DNA from: Liolophura sinensis
Lineage: Eukaryota > Mollusca > Polyplacophora > Chitonida > Chitonidae
Direction of reading: 5' to 3'
Assembly: GCF_032854445.1 (NCBI RefSeq)
Contig: NC_088305.1
Location: forward strand, 32,701,645-32,765,644
Length of the DNA: 64,000 nucleotides
The number at the start of each line of letters is the position of its first letter. The stretch's first letter is position 1. The position numbers were made by a program, and so were the translations under genes. Of this stretch, positions 43,311 to 54,673 are shown piece after piece. The notes below the pieces were generated by a model, which ran no database searches, had not been told where the DNA came from, and was given only the letters and a program-made list of their open reading frames with translations.

Positions 43311-44205
43311 CGTCGTGATATTAATCTTTCTGAATAATGCTTGTTTTCTTTTTGCATTTTCATCGGTTTATTTGTAGGTGTTGATTTTTGTGCTACTGTT
43401 GAGATTCTGTTTAACTTGTCACAACTGCTTTTTACACAAACAATATCTATAATCAGCAGCGAAATTTGTTCTTTTTTGCACCAATCAGAACACTAACTTC
43501 CACATGCTACAGCCATTGTTTCATCCCCATTTCCACTAACCATTTTTATACATGTGGTTGTGTGTTTAATTACTTGTAGCTGATGTATTCCATTGTCTCT
43601 GAATGCATTTTCCATCCCCATTATTTTGGCAATATTCTCTGCCATTCTAAAGTTTTCGATGATTTCGGTCTATATATTTTCTAAATGTGATGGTCTCTAG
43701 TTTTTTGACTCAAAAAATCCACTGTTTTCTAATGGAAGTATTTTATTTTCGTTTTCTTCGTTTACTATGCCTAGTGGCATATACTAGCAAACATTGTACC
43801 ATTGCTAATGTTACATGTAAAGTTGCATTTCCGCCTTAGCCACCGGTTAATAGACGATCAGAATATTTTATCTTTTTCACATTTGAGAAATAAATGTTCA
43901 GTTGTTTCTTTCTCTTTGTTACCCAGTTCGCTGACACATCATTCTGTTTCCTACCAATTTTTTGAAGATACGATTTTTAGGACATATCCAGTGCAAAATT
44001 GTTCACCGAAAATTTTTTTTTTCACACAAATACTTTTGACACAGACAGAAGGAAATATTCTTTACATTGACATAGTTGCTGCTCCTGTAGAACATTTCTC
44101 CCATAAAGTCCTGTATTTCCGGCAGGATTCTGTTCAGATGCACAAAACTGACCTATTGTCTGTTTGCATAACTTTAATAACAACGATCAATCTGGTTGCT
44201 TGAAT
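43310..44205 (-). repeat. Possible LINE ORF2 3-prime remnant (unit 3)
   Basis: Counterpart of 2600-3510 and 29450-30350, same uncertain call. Confidence 0.3.
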
Positions 44206-44496
44206 ACAGGCATCGGAATTTGATTTGACAATGCATTGGTGAATTACTATGACATTCACTTTGTGCTTTTATCTGGTCATTTGATGACATGGTGTTATGT
44301 TCGGTTATGCTTTATATTAATTTAGATTGAGCTAGTGGTTGCACGTTTTATAATTAGGGAAACAGGCGATGTTTGTCCTATACAGCATTTACACCTCACT
44401 GAATCAACTGTTAAGTAAGACATCAACGAGTTTAGCCAGAACCTTTTCATTAATTAGCTGTGTACTGATTCCAGTCCTTTCTATTATGTATAACAG

Positions 44497-44595
44497 AATG
44501 GGGAGACACCTTTACATTAGGCGGCTTTACATGGCAACGAAGATTTTGTTCGTATTTTGGTGGAGCAGGGCGCCAACGTCAACACACAGAACAAA
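44497..44595 (+). CDS. Ankyrin-repeat exon 1, unit 3 (splice donor lost)
   Basis: NGETPLH followed by Leu-to-stop-free RRLYMATK only in another frame; in the exon frame it reads NGETPLH then a TAG codon (44518-44520, CAG to TAG) then AALHGNEDF and GANVNTQNK. It thus carries a nonsense codon as well as the donor deletion shared with unit 1, so this exon copy is dead. Confidence 0.7.
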
Positions 44596-45323
44596 AGAAT
44601 GAAAAGAAACACCAAAATATTAGGAACACAAATGCATATATTTTAGCGTATGTGAACGCAACACTAGATTCTGATCGGGGTGTTTGGGTTTTTCGAGTAT
44701 ATACTTTTAACGTTCATATCTGTAGAAGATTTAAGTAGACTTTCGGACTGGTGTGGTGCAAAACTTTTTGAATACTTATTATTTAAGGGAGACAATTCAA
44801 GGACGGTCACATCACTTTGCCTTGATGTTTTTTTGGAATGGACACAAAACTACTTAAATACATAAATATCATGCAGGCGGTGAAATTGTGGAACTTATTC
44901 CTTATTATGATGGAATATACCATGTCATATCTGTTTTTTCGTCTCCCAGTAGTTTGGACTTGGCCGGTTCTGTCTGGGATGGTCGCAAATTTGTTCATTT
45001 ATCTTGCGATTATTGGCCCGCAGTATATACCTGTGTTGCCGGTTAGGTTACGAATACTTATTTTGACTTAAGGTCTGTAATGTAAATCGACCCATTATTG
45101 ACTCTGGATCTACCGCTCTTGAAGGACGCTCTACCTACTGTGCTATTGGGGCCAGTCGATAGAGCGAATTGTAACAGTCACATCCATCCTTGTTACATGT
45201 TGTCATTTGATGACATTGTGTTATTTTTGTTATGTTGTATATTAATTTAGGCTGAGCTAGTGGCAGCATGCCCTATATAATTTGCTGAGTACTGATTTCA
45301 GCTCTTTTTATTATGTATAACAG
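44596..45323 (-). repeat. Intron with LINE C-terminal remnant, unit 3
   Basis: Counterpart of 3907-4545; the minus strand around 44935-44980 reads DRTGQVQTTGR. Contains the piggyBac empty site (tatttaagggagacaattc, about 44780-44800). Confidence 0.45.
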
Positions 45324-45422
45324 GATGGGGAGACGCCTTTACATTGGGCAGCATTACATTGTAATAAGAGTTTTGTTCGTATTTTGGTGGAGCAGGGCGC
45401 CAACGTCAACATACATAATACA
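45324..45422 (+). CDS. Ankyrin-repeat exon 2, unit 3
   Basis: DGETPLHWAALHCNKSF to GANVNIHNT; acceptor AG at 45322-45323, donor GTAAGT at 45423. Differs from unit 1 by Arg to Trp and Val to Ile plus a silent change. Confidence 0.8.
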
Positions 45423-45823
45423 GTAAGTGGTTGTCTTTGATGTTTCAGCAATGCTTACACAAGATTTTGTTTAGTGTACATGAATACGGCATTGGGCTTA
45501 GATCTGACCGTTTTGATTTCTCGATAACATATTACCACTGCGTATGTCTAGAGAATTTAAATAGAGTTTTCGACAATGTGGTGCACGACTACCTGAATAC
45601 TTATCATCAAGGCATGACCATATACCTGTTTACGGGTGGAGACAGCATGTAACGGAAGACGATTTGTCTTGATCTCTCTGTGGAATAGACTCACAACTAC
45701 TATAATATATATATAAATATCCTGCAGATTGTGAAGATGCGGAACGTGGTCTGTTTTTTATGGAATACACCATGTTGTATTTTTGTGTCAAGATTTTAGC
45801 AAATCATGTATTTGTTTACACAG

Positions 45824-45922
45824 AGAGGACAGACCGCTTTACAGCTGGCATTGTCAGGTAGTAACCTGGACGTCCTTCGCCTTCTAGTTGAGAACAGCAA
45901 TGATGTCAACGTTCAGAATCCG
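45824..45922 (+). CDS. Ankyrin-repeat exon 3, unit 3
   Basis: RGQTALQLALSGSNLDVLRL to DVNVQNP; acceptor AG at 45822-45823, donor GTACTA at 45923. Protein identical to unit 1. Confidence 0.8.
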
Positions 45923-46389
45923 GTACTATTTTATGTTTTAACGATGACTTATTGTGGAGATTTGAGCAGAGTGAAATATGATTGCGGAACGACTCGTCCC
46001 GTAATCGTGTAACCAGGCACGAAAAAGGGAACTTTCATTTTCTCAACCGTCAATTGCCTGTACCGTCTTCTGTTTTATATACATGTAAAATATTTTACTG
46101 CTTCATTTTTTAAATTTTTAAAGTATTAAAATTTCTAGACATTTACAGAAAAGTTTGATCAATTTGTTTGCAGATAAATCAAGTATGCCTCAATTTTTCT
46201 GGTATAGTCGCACTGACTGCTTCACTTAAACAAGTGATAATATTTTGTGTGTTTCACACGCTTTGCTACATTTGTCACAGTCGACTTTTTTCATTTTCCA
46301 CATGGGGAATGAACCTGCGTGTTTCATGCCGGGAACTCACATCCACATGGGGAGTGATAATCTACTGACCATGTGCACACGGATCTCAG

Positions 46390-46990
46390 TCTATTGCATG
46401 ATAGTGTGAGATCAGTTGCTGAAACCTTCTGTGATTTCCCATTTAAACGAGCCCAGAATCATCATTTAATACCACTCTCTCATCTGGATAACCTCACACA
46501 CGGTTCTACCATATTTGTCATTTACTGGTCTACCCCACACAGAGTGATGTGTATTAAGTCCACTACAAATAACAGAGTTCAGACACTAGTGGTTCAGAAG
46601 GCCTTGCGATCTGTGTAGTGTGGAATCTTACATGGGTTTTACATGGAGAAATTTACAACATTCATGGCATATTACTGTCTCTGATTATCGGGAAACAATG
46701 ACATTCAATACATGTAAATGACGGTATCTTCACTTCAGTAAATGAGTGGCCAAGCCTGACAAGCATGGCAAGTCCACCTCTACTTCCACACACACTGCTT
46801 TCCCTTACGGTGACATATCCAAGGAAATAAAAATCTTCTTCAGGTTTACTGAAGTTTTTTGTAAACATGCTATGTTTCGTTTAAATCAATATTACAGGGG
46901 AAAACTTAAGTTCTTGCACACAAAGACAGCATTCAGCAATATGCTCACTCACTTTATTTATTTGTCTTTGTTGTTTTGGTAAAGTGAAAC
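46390..46990 (-). pseudogene. LINE endonuclease remnant, unit 3; empty site of Polinton 1
   Basis: Unbroken counterpart of 5560-6095 plus 18841 onward. The HHSVWGRPVND segment lies near 46515-46560 and GSRGGLAMLVR near 46745-46780. At 46865-46869 the single acatg marks the Polinton 1 target. Coding frames are damaged. Confidence 0.6.
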
Positions 46991-47488
46991 AGAACCTCAG
47001 CATGTGGGGTAACAACAATTATTAGTCGAGATGAACTCTTAAAAATCGTCTGAAAAGACAGCTTGGTTATATGTGCATTTCTTTACATATCTCCCTCAGG
47101 ATACTAATTGGCAGGTGGTGTATATGGGTAGATATTCATTGGCTTTCTTCTACTAGGTATATCCCAAATGGATTTATCGAACTAAGAATCTTGGGAAGAA
47201 TTAATGGATTCGCATATACGGTCTCTCACACTTTTGAGTGTGAGGAGAGAAAACTTTTTCTCCTAAAGTTTTGTGCACCCCAAAGATGCTGAGCCGTTAA
47301 ATGCTAATGTTTATTTTTATTTGGGCAACCCTTGTACTCATGATTTCCGCTGGATCCGTGGCACTTCAAAATACATGATTAAATCTTGGGAATGTAAACA
47401 CCGAATTGCTACGGGAAAAGTGTTTAACCTGGAGCACCTAAACACATCTCGGACTGAGATCGTCAACATATAGTATAACATATGATGT
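46991..47488. other. Host flank left of Polinton 2, no gene
   Basis: Collinear with 18960-19475. Ends in gatgt (47484-47488), the left copy of the Polinton 2 target duplication. Confidence 0.6.
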
Positions 47489-47568
47489 AGTAGTTTGCAG
47501 AGTATAGGTTCTGGCGCCCCCCCCCCCCCTTGGGGCCCTCCCCATAACAAATAGAGGCTCCCAACCCC
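47489..47568 (+). repeat. Polinton 2 left terminal inverted repeat
   Basis: About 75-80 bp matching the right end, beginning agtagtttgcagagtatagg, with an expanded C run. Two further related modules follow at about 47575-47625 and 47635-47700 (each with aatagaggctcccag-like ends), not matched at the right end. Confidence 0.88.
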
Positions 47569-47775
47569 CCATTCACTAAACACCCTCCCCATAACAAATA
47601 GAGGCTCCCAGCCCCATCTCGAGGCGTATACACACTATAGATTCTGGACCACCCTCCCCTGGGGCCCTCCCCAGAACAAGTAGAGGCTCCCAGCCACCTT
47701 CCCTGCTTCTGGGGGAGAGGGTGGGGGGGTTCTATTAGACATATCAATTGCATCAGATATGCTTCTACACCAGTT

Positions 47776-48075
47776 GTGTATACAACAACATCCCCAATTG
47801 TTACAATAATTGCCGGTGGCTTCTCATCGGCTCCACGGTGCTCTGTGGTAAGAGTTGTCAGGGGGGGGGGGGGGTACTGCGGGGTTCACCTATACCGTCT
47901 GCGGAAGGGTCCTGGCACCCAGCCATGTATTACCTGTGGCCGGGGCGTTAAAAACCGGTTTCGGCTTTGCATGGCCTGCGGACATAATAGGGTCCAGACG
48001 TGTAAAAGGAAGCGGAGGCTCAAGACTTTCTTGGACGAGTTCAAACGGCTGGCGGCCATCAACATTTACAATTAG
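47776..48075 (+). pseudogene. Small Cys-rich Polinton protein, frameshifted (copy 2)
   Basis: Keeps PCITCGRG, RLCMACG and the basic helix ending FLDEFKRLAA, like the copy at 6324-6602. A G run at about 47861-47873 separates the N-terminal CGKSC part from the rest, changing frame. The conserved ATG of copy 1 is not present. Confidence 0.65.
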
Positions 48076-48108
48076 AGAGTAGGTGTAATTATGCATACGA
48101 CGCGTACA

Positions 48109-51100
48109 ATGAACCACCATCAAAAAGCACGAGCACTACGGGAGGAGTATGAGGCGCTCATAGGTGTGCGGCCCAAGTATCCACGGTCCCGCATTGCCTT
48201 GGAAGAATTGCAGGAGATCCTCGACAGGTATAAAATGGCTGGGGCCAAGTGGAAGGCTAAGTGGAAGCAAGACAAAAAGACCTTCCTCAGTAACGCGGAG
48301 CTGGATGAAGTGTTAGGTGAAAAGAACTTCCTCAGTGACGAGGATTTTAATGAAGTGCTAGGTGAAAAGAAACTAGAATTCACTAACAACGGCAGGGCTC
48401 CTCCGGGTCTGACAGATGGACGTACCAGAAGGTGTTTGGACGGACCCAGTAGCCTTCTTAGAAGAAATACGAACCTTTATTCGCCAGAAGCTAAAAGAAG
48501 AGATCCTGGCACTCAACGGGGTTAAGTTCCAACTAGGCCTCAGGGTTCAGTTGCGAAAGGACAACGCCGATGGCAGTGAAGAGTATACCAGTGCAGTACC
48601 ACAGCAAACAGGAGGCCCTCCTATGGGGCGGTGACATTGACGGCGCTCTAGATAAGGCCTTCTCCACCATCCAGGAGGTGCTAGAAAAATGGACACAGCG
48701 AGGGTTAGGGTGGGTTGTCAATAGCGTGCAAACACTCTGGTTTGACATTGCAAGGTATCAGCCACTGAGAGGCGGGTCCTACATCCCCCTACCTGCAGCT
48801 GTGAGTAACAAGAAAACAGTCATCAACGTGAAGAACAAAGACGACGACTGCCTCCGATGGGCACTCCGGTCTGCCTTATTTCCAGCCGCCGGGGACCCTC
48901 AGAGACCAACAAAGTGTCCCACCAATGGTGGTCTTGACTTTGGGGGGATCGGCGCCCCCACGCCCATCTCTCAGATACCTAAAGTGGAGGAAAAGAACGA
49001 TCTCGCCATCAACGTGTTCGGGTGGAAGAAGGGTGTGATCGTGGACCGTCTCAGCAAGCAGTCTGGCGACACGCCCCGAATCAATCTGCTGCTGATTGAG
49101 AAGGCAGGCAAACTCCATTATACGTGGATAAAAGACTTCAAACGGCTCCTATACCAAGAAAGTAAGGCGCTAAATCGCAAACACTTCTGCAAGCGCTGCC
49201 TACACGGCTACAAAAGGGAGGACCTGCTCGATTCGCATGAACCGGAATGCCGATGGATTGGCCAGACGGCGGTGAAGGTGGAAATGCCCCAGGAGGGGGA
49301 AAACAACTTCTCCTTCCAGAACCACCACAAACAGCTAATGGCGCCGTTCATCATATATGCCGATTTCGAGGCTCTGACCAAAAAAGTTGAAGGCCCGCCG
49401 CCCAGCCCCACAGAGAGCAGCACTCAAAAGAATCAGCAACACGAGCCCTGCAGTTACTGATATGTTGTGGTGCGTTGCGACGGCCACACAAAACGCCCCG
49501 TGGAATACAGAGGCCCTAACGCGACGGAACACTTCCTCAGAGCTCTCCAACAGGAGGAGCGGGAAATCCAAAATGTTCTAGCTAACCCTATAGCCATGAG
49601 GATGACTCCCCAGGACTGGCAGGCCCATAACAACGCCGCAACCTGTCACGTGTGTGAGAAGCCTCTAGGCGCCGATTCTGTGCGCGATAACTGCCATATC
49701 ACCGGCAAGTACAGAGGCGCGGCCCATAACGCATGCAACCTAAAGTTGCGGCTGCGTCCCAAGACAGCCATACCAGTAGCCTTCCACAACCTACGGGGCT
49801 ACGACGGGCACCTCCTGATCCAAGCCATAAGTAAGGCGCAGGGCCGCATCTCCTGCATCCCAACAACACGGAAAAGTACATCTCCTTCTCGCTGGGGCAG
49901 CTCCGCTTCATCGACAACGTTCAATTCTTACCGACTTCCCTTGACAATCTGGTAGAGGCCAACAAACCTGAGGCTTTCCACATCACAGCCCGGTATGAGC
50001 CTGCCGAAGAAAAACGTAAGTTACTCATGTGCAAGGGTGTCTACCCCTATGAGTATATGGACTCCTGGGAGCGCTTCGACGAGTCCAGCCTCCCACCTAA
50101 AGACGCTTTCTACAGTAAGCTCAAAGTCGGAGGCATTAGCGATGAGGACTACATCCACGCTCAACAGGTATGGAAGGTATTTGACTGCACCAACCTGGGG
50201 GACTACACAGACCTTTACTGCCTCACAGACGTGCTCCTGTTGGCTGATGTGTTTGAGGCCTTCCATGAGACTTGTTTACGGCAGTATGGAGTGAACCCCG
50301 CTCACTACTTTACGAGCCCAGGTCTCTCGTGGGATGCTGTGTTCAAGAAGACCGGGGTAGAGCTGGAACTGTTGACGGGCTATGGCCAGCATCTCTTCAT
50401 TGAGAAGGGGTTGCGAGGAGGTATCTCCATGGTAAGTAAGCTATACCCCAAAGCCAATGATCCGCAGGTGGAGGGATACAAACCCGAAAGTCCAAACAGC
50501 TACATCCAATACCTAGACGCCAATAATCTATATGGCTGGGTTATGAGTCAGTTTCTTCCAACGGGCGGCTTCCAGTGGGTAGGTGACGCGCAGCGTCTCG
50601 GTGAAACGATTGCTACCCACCCCCACGACAGTCCTTCTGGTTACATCCTCGAGGTCGACCTAGAGTATCCGGCCGACCTACATAACGCACATAACGGCTA
50701 CCCATTAGCCCCGGACCGTGTGGTGGTCCAGAAGGAGTGGATGTCACACTATCAGCACGGCCTTCTCGGCAAGAAAGCGCCTACCGAGGTCGAAAAGCTG
50801 ATCCCCAACCTCCGCAACAAGGAAAGGTACGTCCTGCACTACCGGAACCCACAGCTGTATCTATCTCTGGCAATGTGCCTGACAAAGGTTCACCGGGCCC
50901 TAAGATTCGCCCAGAGCCCTTGGATGGAACGCTATATCAGGATGAACACCGAGCTCCGAAAAACGGCCGCGAGTAAATTCAAGAAGGACCTGTATAACCT
51001 AATGAACGACTCGGTCCTCGGAAAAGCCATGGAGAACCTTCGGAAGCGTGTGGACGTCAAGATGGTACGCTTTGGAGAAGACAACAAGCTCCGACGCTTG

Positions 51101-51820
51101 ATAGCCAGCCCGAGCTTCGCACGGGCAAACATATTTGATCTCGCAACAATTCAGATGCACAAGACCCGTCTAGTCCTAAACCGACCTATCTATGTGGGCA
51201 TGAGCATTCTAGATCTCTCAAAGCACCTGATGTACGACTTCTACTATAACCACATGAAGGCAAAGTACGGAGAGTGCTGCCAGCTCCTCTACACTGACAC
51301 GGATAGTCTGCTACTCAAGATTCAGACTGATGATGTTTATAGGGATATGGCTGAGAGTACAAACCTGTACGACACCTCAGATTACCCACAAGACCACCCC
51401 CTGCACAGTGTAGCAAAAATGAAGGTCTTAGGGAAAATGAAGGACGAGTGCGCGGGGCGGCCGATCGCCGAATACATTGGTCCGCGTCCCAAGACGTACT
51501 CCATTCTGGAGGCAGGCGGAGCCAACATTAAGAAGGCCAAGGGCGTGAAAAAGGGTGTTGTGGAAAAGCACATCCGCCATAAGCAGTACAAAGAGGCCCT
51601 CTACGAGAAGAAGATCTTCCGTCACGGTATGGACGAGCTGCGATCAGAGCGCCACCATATCTATGGACAGCACCTCCAAAACGTCTCACTGTCCCCCTTC
51701 AATAGTAAGCGCTGGATCGACGAAGATGGTGTCCACACCCTGGCTTACGGCCATAGAGATGCGGCGCCCGCAGGATGGGCTGGGATGGACGTCCTCATCG
51801 AGGAACTACTAGCGACGTAG
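48109..51820 (+). pseudogene. POLB: Protein-primed DNA polymerase B, catalytic core present, N-half broken
   Basis: Most complete PolB here. N-terminal KDDDCLRWALRSALF (48837-48881), C2HC finger HFCKRCLHGY...EPEC, exonuclease I YADFEAL (49358-49378), zinc region CHVCEK...CHITGKYRG (49645-49720), FHNLRGYDGHLL (49783-49818), TDVLLLADVFEAF, motif A YLDANNLYGW (50510-50540), KKDLYNLMNDSVLGKAMEN, and motif C LLYTDTDSLLL (51286-51318). The last 597 codons (50027-51820) are one open frame. Breaks: frame changes near 48430 and 48590, TGC to TGA at 49458-49460, 1-bp loss near 49860. After TAG at 51818-51820 the frame stays open to 51913 with plausible coding, so that TAG may itself be a nonsense change. 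Confidence 0.95.
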
Positions 51821-52795
51821 AACCCCATCCGGAAGGAGCTGAGTATCGGGAGGCACTATAAGCAAATCTTCACGAACGAAGCCCCGTCGCGGGCCATCCG
51901 ACGTATCGTCTAGATAGTACAGCACGAGCTCAATAGGCTTTGTGACAGAGCGCCCCAGCCGATATATCTCTAGAGACCAAACAGGATCAATTGCACGACG
52001 GCGACCGCCCTCCAGCTCTCCAGGTTGGTAGAGATAACGAACACCAACACCCTCGGGGATCTTCCGCTCATTAAGTTCAACAAGGCGACCTGGAACCGTC
52101 GAGAAAGGCATATGTGGCACCTCTTGTGCCTTGATGGCGTCTTTCGGCTTTTTACCGACCACTCTGTCTCGTTATTCAGAGCGGCCACAACAGAGAGCAG
52201 CCGAGCCACCCATTCAGAAGACCGATGTTCGGGGGGGGGGGGGGAGAGGCGCATCTCCTGGGCGTACTGATGTCCACAGAGCCGCTCAGTCGGTGGATAT
52301 CCACGCGGCCTCGGCGGACTGTGACATGGTGTTTGGCCAGCAGTTGGCTCACTGCACCCATGAACTCGCGCCCAGAGTCAACTTGGAGAAACTTCGGCCA
52401 TTGAAGGGGTCCCCGCTTGTAAATGCGAGAAAGAGCATCAGCGACTTCTTTGGAATCTTTAGTAGCCAGAGGTTCCGCCTCCTTGTAGCGAGAAGCGACA
52501 TCAACAACTGTCAGCGCGTACTTATACAGCTTCCGGCCTCGCCTATCATGTGGTAGATATAGAAGATCGGCTTGGTGGATGTCATTCGGCGTGGAAACAT
52601 CGAACATGGGCCTCGGTATTTTTCTGGGACGGGGCAAGTATATCTGCCATATAGCCTGCTTTTCCAGCCAGGACCGGACCACATCTTTGGAGACTTTAGC
52701 CGAAGTGGCAAGTTTCTGGATGGCCGCGCGGAACTTCCAGTACCCACGAGGGCTATAGTAGATATTTGCCAGGCGAGCAGACACTTACTAGCCAT
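51809..52795 (-). pseudogene. INT: Polinton integrase, catalytic Glu deleted (copy 2)
   Basis: N-terminus from ATG at 52793-52795, ANIYYSPRGYWKFRA, then catalytic Asp in HQADLLYL and Asp in VDSGREFMG. About 36 bp present in copy 1 (the GIVEGFNRTL segment holding the Glu) are gone near 52290, and a G run at 52231-52243 shifts the frame. The C-terminal RGFVREDLLIVPPDTQLL is clear. Ends at 51809, overlapping PolB tail to tail. Confidence 0.92.
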
Positions 52796-52951
52796 GTCAT
52801 CAAGGTATTCTAGCAGCCCTCTAACAGATTTGCGACGAAAAATATGTTAATCATCGCGGCGTATTTGCGTGCGCAGAACACCCTCACTACTTAGATCGTG
52901 CCTGCCATACGGCGAGGAGCTCGATGGCGAGTCCGGCACAGTCAGTTCGGA

Positions 52952-53401
52952 TTACTTGGTGAGTTTTGCGATTCCGTAACTCATACCCCCAACCACACAC
53001 ATTCCCAGGATGACAAAGGTCATCTCGCGGTGTTTTTGATCTTCACTAGGCACATAGAAATCGGAGAGCTGTGGCTCTGTGCCCAGGAGTGCCTCGTGTG
53101 CATCGCGTGTAAGAGTTTTGCCCGTGACCCTAGAATACTCGCGGATTGCAACGTCGACATCCCGGAACGTTTGGACAGCGTGGCCCTGGCGGCGGAGTTC
53201 ATCGTTGATCCAGTCCAAGCGCTCAGTGCGCTTTCGGGCCCAATTTTTCTGGGCGGCTTGGAGCTGCTGTACAGCGCGGTCATGGCGCCTCCGCTCTTCG
53301 TCGACACCGGAACTCCTCAGCATCGAAAACATATAGCTGCTCCCGCTGAAGGCCAAAGCGTTTACGAGGCCGACGCCCATCATCATTGCGATGGAGGCCA
53401 T
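52952..53401 (-). CDS. Polinton 149-aa membrane protein (intact)
   Basis: MASIAMMMGVGLVNALAFSG, a hydrophobic N-terminus; a charged coiled middle (AQKNWARKRTERLDWINDEL); LSDFYVPSEDQKHREM; and a C-terminal hydrophobic helix (FVILGMCVVGGMSYGIA). One uninterrupted frame, unlike copy 1. It recurs in Polintons of other animals as far as I recall. It is probably a small virion or membrane protein; no catalytic motif is visible. Confidence 0.8.
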   Translation of the reverse strand: MASIAMMMGVGLVNALAFSGSSYMFSMLRSSGVDEERRRHDRAVQQLQAAQKNWARKRTERLDWINDELRRQGHAVQTFRDVDVAIREYSRVTGKTLTRDAHEALLGTEPQLSDFYVPSEDQKHREMTFVILGMCVVGGMSYGIAKLTK

Positions 53402-53403
53402 TA

Positions 53404-53643
53404 CTACTGAATTATATTGGGAGGAAGGAGCCCTTGTTTAATTAGCAGTTCCTTCGAAAATATGGCCAGGCCTACATCTGCAATGACCATGCCGACGTCA
53501 CGAGGTGTTAAGTCCAGCTTCGGGAGGGCTCCTTTCAGCAACATCTCGCTGAGACGAGCGTACCCAGTAGCCAGGAGAGACACCACAGAGGCGTGGTAGG
53601 CCGCGTTGACTAGCACTTTTCCGTCACCCGGTGGAGTAGACAT
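53404..53643 (-). CDS. Polinton 79-aa protein (intact)
   Basis: MSTPPGDGKVLVNAAYHASV, a hydrophobic middle and DVGMVIADVGLAIFSKELL, ending PPNIIQ. Stop lies 2 bp before the start of the next minus-strand gene; the start overlaps the end of the Lys/Ala-rich gene by 20 bp. Small amphipathic/membrane protein of unknown role. Confidence 0.75.
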   Translation of the reverse strand: MSTPPGDGKVLVNAAYHASVVSLLATGYARLSEMLLKGALPKLDLTPRDVGMVIADVGLAIFSKELLIKQGLLPPNIIQ

Positions 53644-54145
53644 CCTGCTCCATATATAAAGGGTCGAGACGTGTATTCAAATGGAGATTCTTTTTTTGCG
53701 GTATGATATCTTTTTGCGGCGTAATATCTGCACCTTGTGCATGTGCTGTATAGCGGCTGCGTCACACGCGTAGCAACACTAGCACTGCAAGGCTGCCAAC
53801 ACCTAATAACGCCAGGGGCGCCCTCCAGTGGGTGATTTGGTGTGCCTTCCTAGAATCCGGTTCCTTCCCAAAATCTGTGGCTCCCCCCTCCTTCGTAGAA
53901 TCCAGTTCCTTCGGCTGTTTCTTGGTGGAATCAGCTGCGCCAAGCAAAGCAGCCTTTGCCTCGCGAAGCTCGTCCTTGAGCTTTTCAGCCTTGGCCTTTC
54001 TCGCTGCAGCACACGCTCCACCCGCAGCGACTTTTTGGGGATTCTTCGCAGGGCCGTCATTCGTAGAATCCGCTGTCACCCATTCCGCTTTCTTCGGGCC
54101 TTCCGGATTCGTTGTAATCATGTTCCTCTGGATCATACGGCTCAT
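53624..54145 (-). pseudogene. Lys/Ala-rich membrane protein, one stop (copy 2)
   Basis: Starts MSRMIQRNMITTN; basic Ala/Lys helix; DSTK linker; hydrophobic span LALLGVGSLAVLVLLRV. TGG to TGA right after this span (about 53772) would cut the tail, which otherwise remains in frame to 53624. Its N-terminal 89 bp overlap the 200-aa gene. Confidence 0.65.
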
Positions 54146-54659
54146 TTCTAGGACAGCAGTTGTGTTCAAATGAGCAGTGCTCAGCAGTGGTCAGAGCCAT
54201 GGTTAACGGTGCTAAGTACTTACCATAGCAGTAGTATAGCCAGCAGCTAGCACTGCTAAGCGCCTGTTCAACAAATGGGTCGGTGGCGAGCTGTGTCATG
54301 AGCATTGGTCGATTCTCGGGTTGAATTGGTAGGAGCCAGCTGGTCGCCCTTACATATGATCTCAAGAACATACCTACGAGACTGTTAACCATCCGCGCAC
54401 CGAGCTTAGCCTCGTACCGGGAGTACAGCCTTTTAACGTCTTCGTCGCTCATGGCGTCGATCTCAGCGGCTTTTACGTTTTTTCTCAGATTTCGCTTACC
54501 CCGCCCACCCACCGGAAGTGCTGCCAGCCTATCCCTGAGCTGCCGGGCATCATCTTGTTGGCTGGGGTCGGGCTGTTGGCTTCGGCCTGGCTGTTGGCTT
54601 CGGCTGGGCTCCTCCTCTTCGCCAAGAATCTCGTCTGTTATAAGCTCGTCGGTATCCAT
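54057..54659 (-). CDS. Conserved 200-aa Polinton protein (intact)
   Basis: MDTDELITDEILG, a short SQQP repeat tract, SDEDVKRLYSRYEAKLGARM, LLPIQPENRP, DPFVEQALS and HNCCPRNEPYDPEEH. Single open frame; copy 1 has one TAG. Acidic N-terminus and helical core; no known enzymatic motif. It precedes the ATPase gene's end on the same strand, within the morphogenesis block. Confidence 0.82.
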   Translation of the reverse strand: MDTDELITDEILGEEEEPSRSQQPGRSQQPDPSQQDDARQLRDRLAALPVGGRGKRNLRKNVKAAEIDAMSDEDVKRLYSRYEAKLGARMVNSLVGMFLRSYVRATSWLLPIQPENRPMLMTQLATDPFVEQALSSASCWLYYCYGKYLAPLTMALTTAEHCSFEHNCCPRNEPYDPEEHDYNESGRPEESGMGDSGFYE

Positions 54660-54673
54660 GCTTTATTGGAAAG

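Noticed and set aside
47505-47530. G-quadruplex regulatory element from the C/G runs
   Set aside because: The runs are single homopolymers that vary between copies, not spaced tracts.
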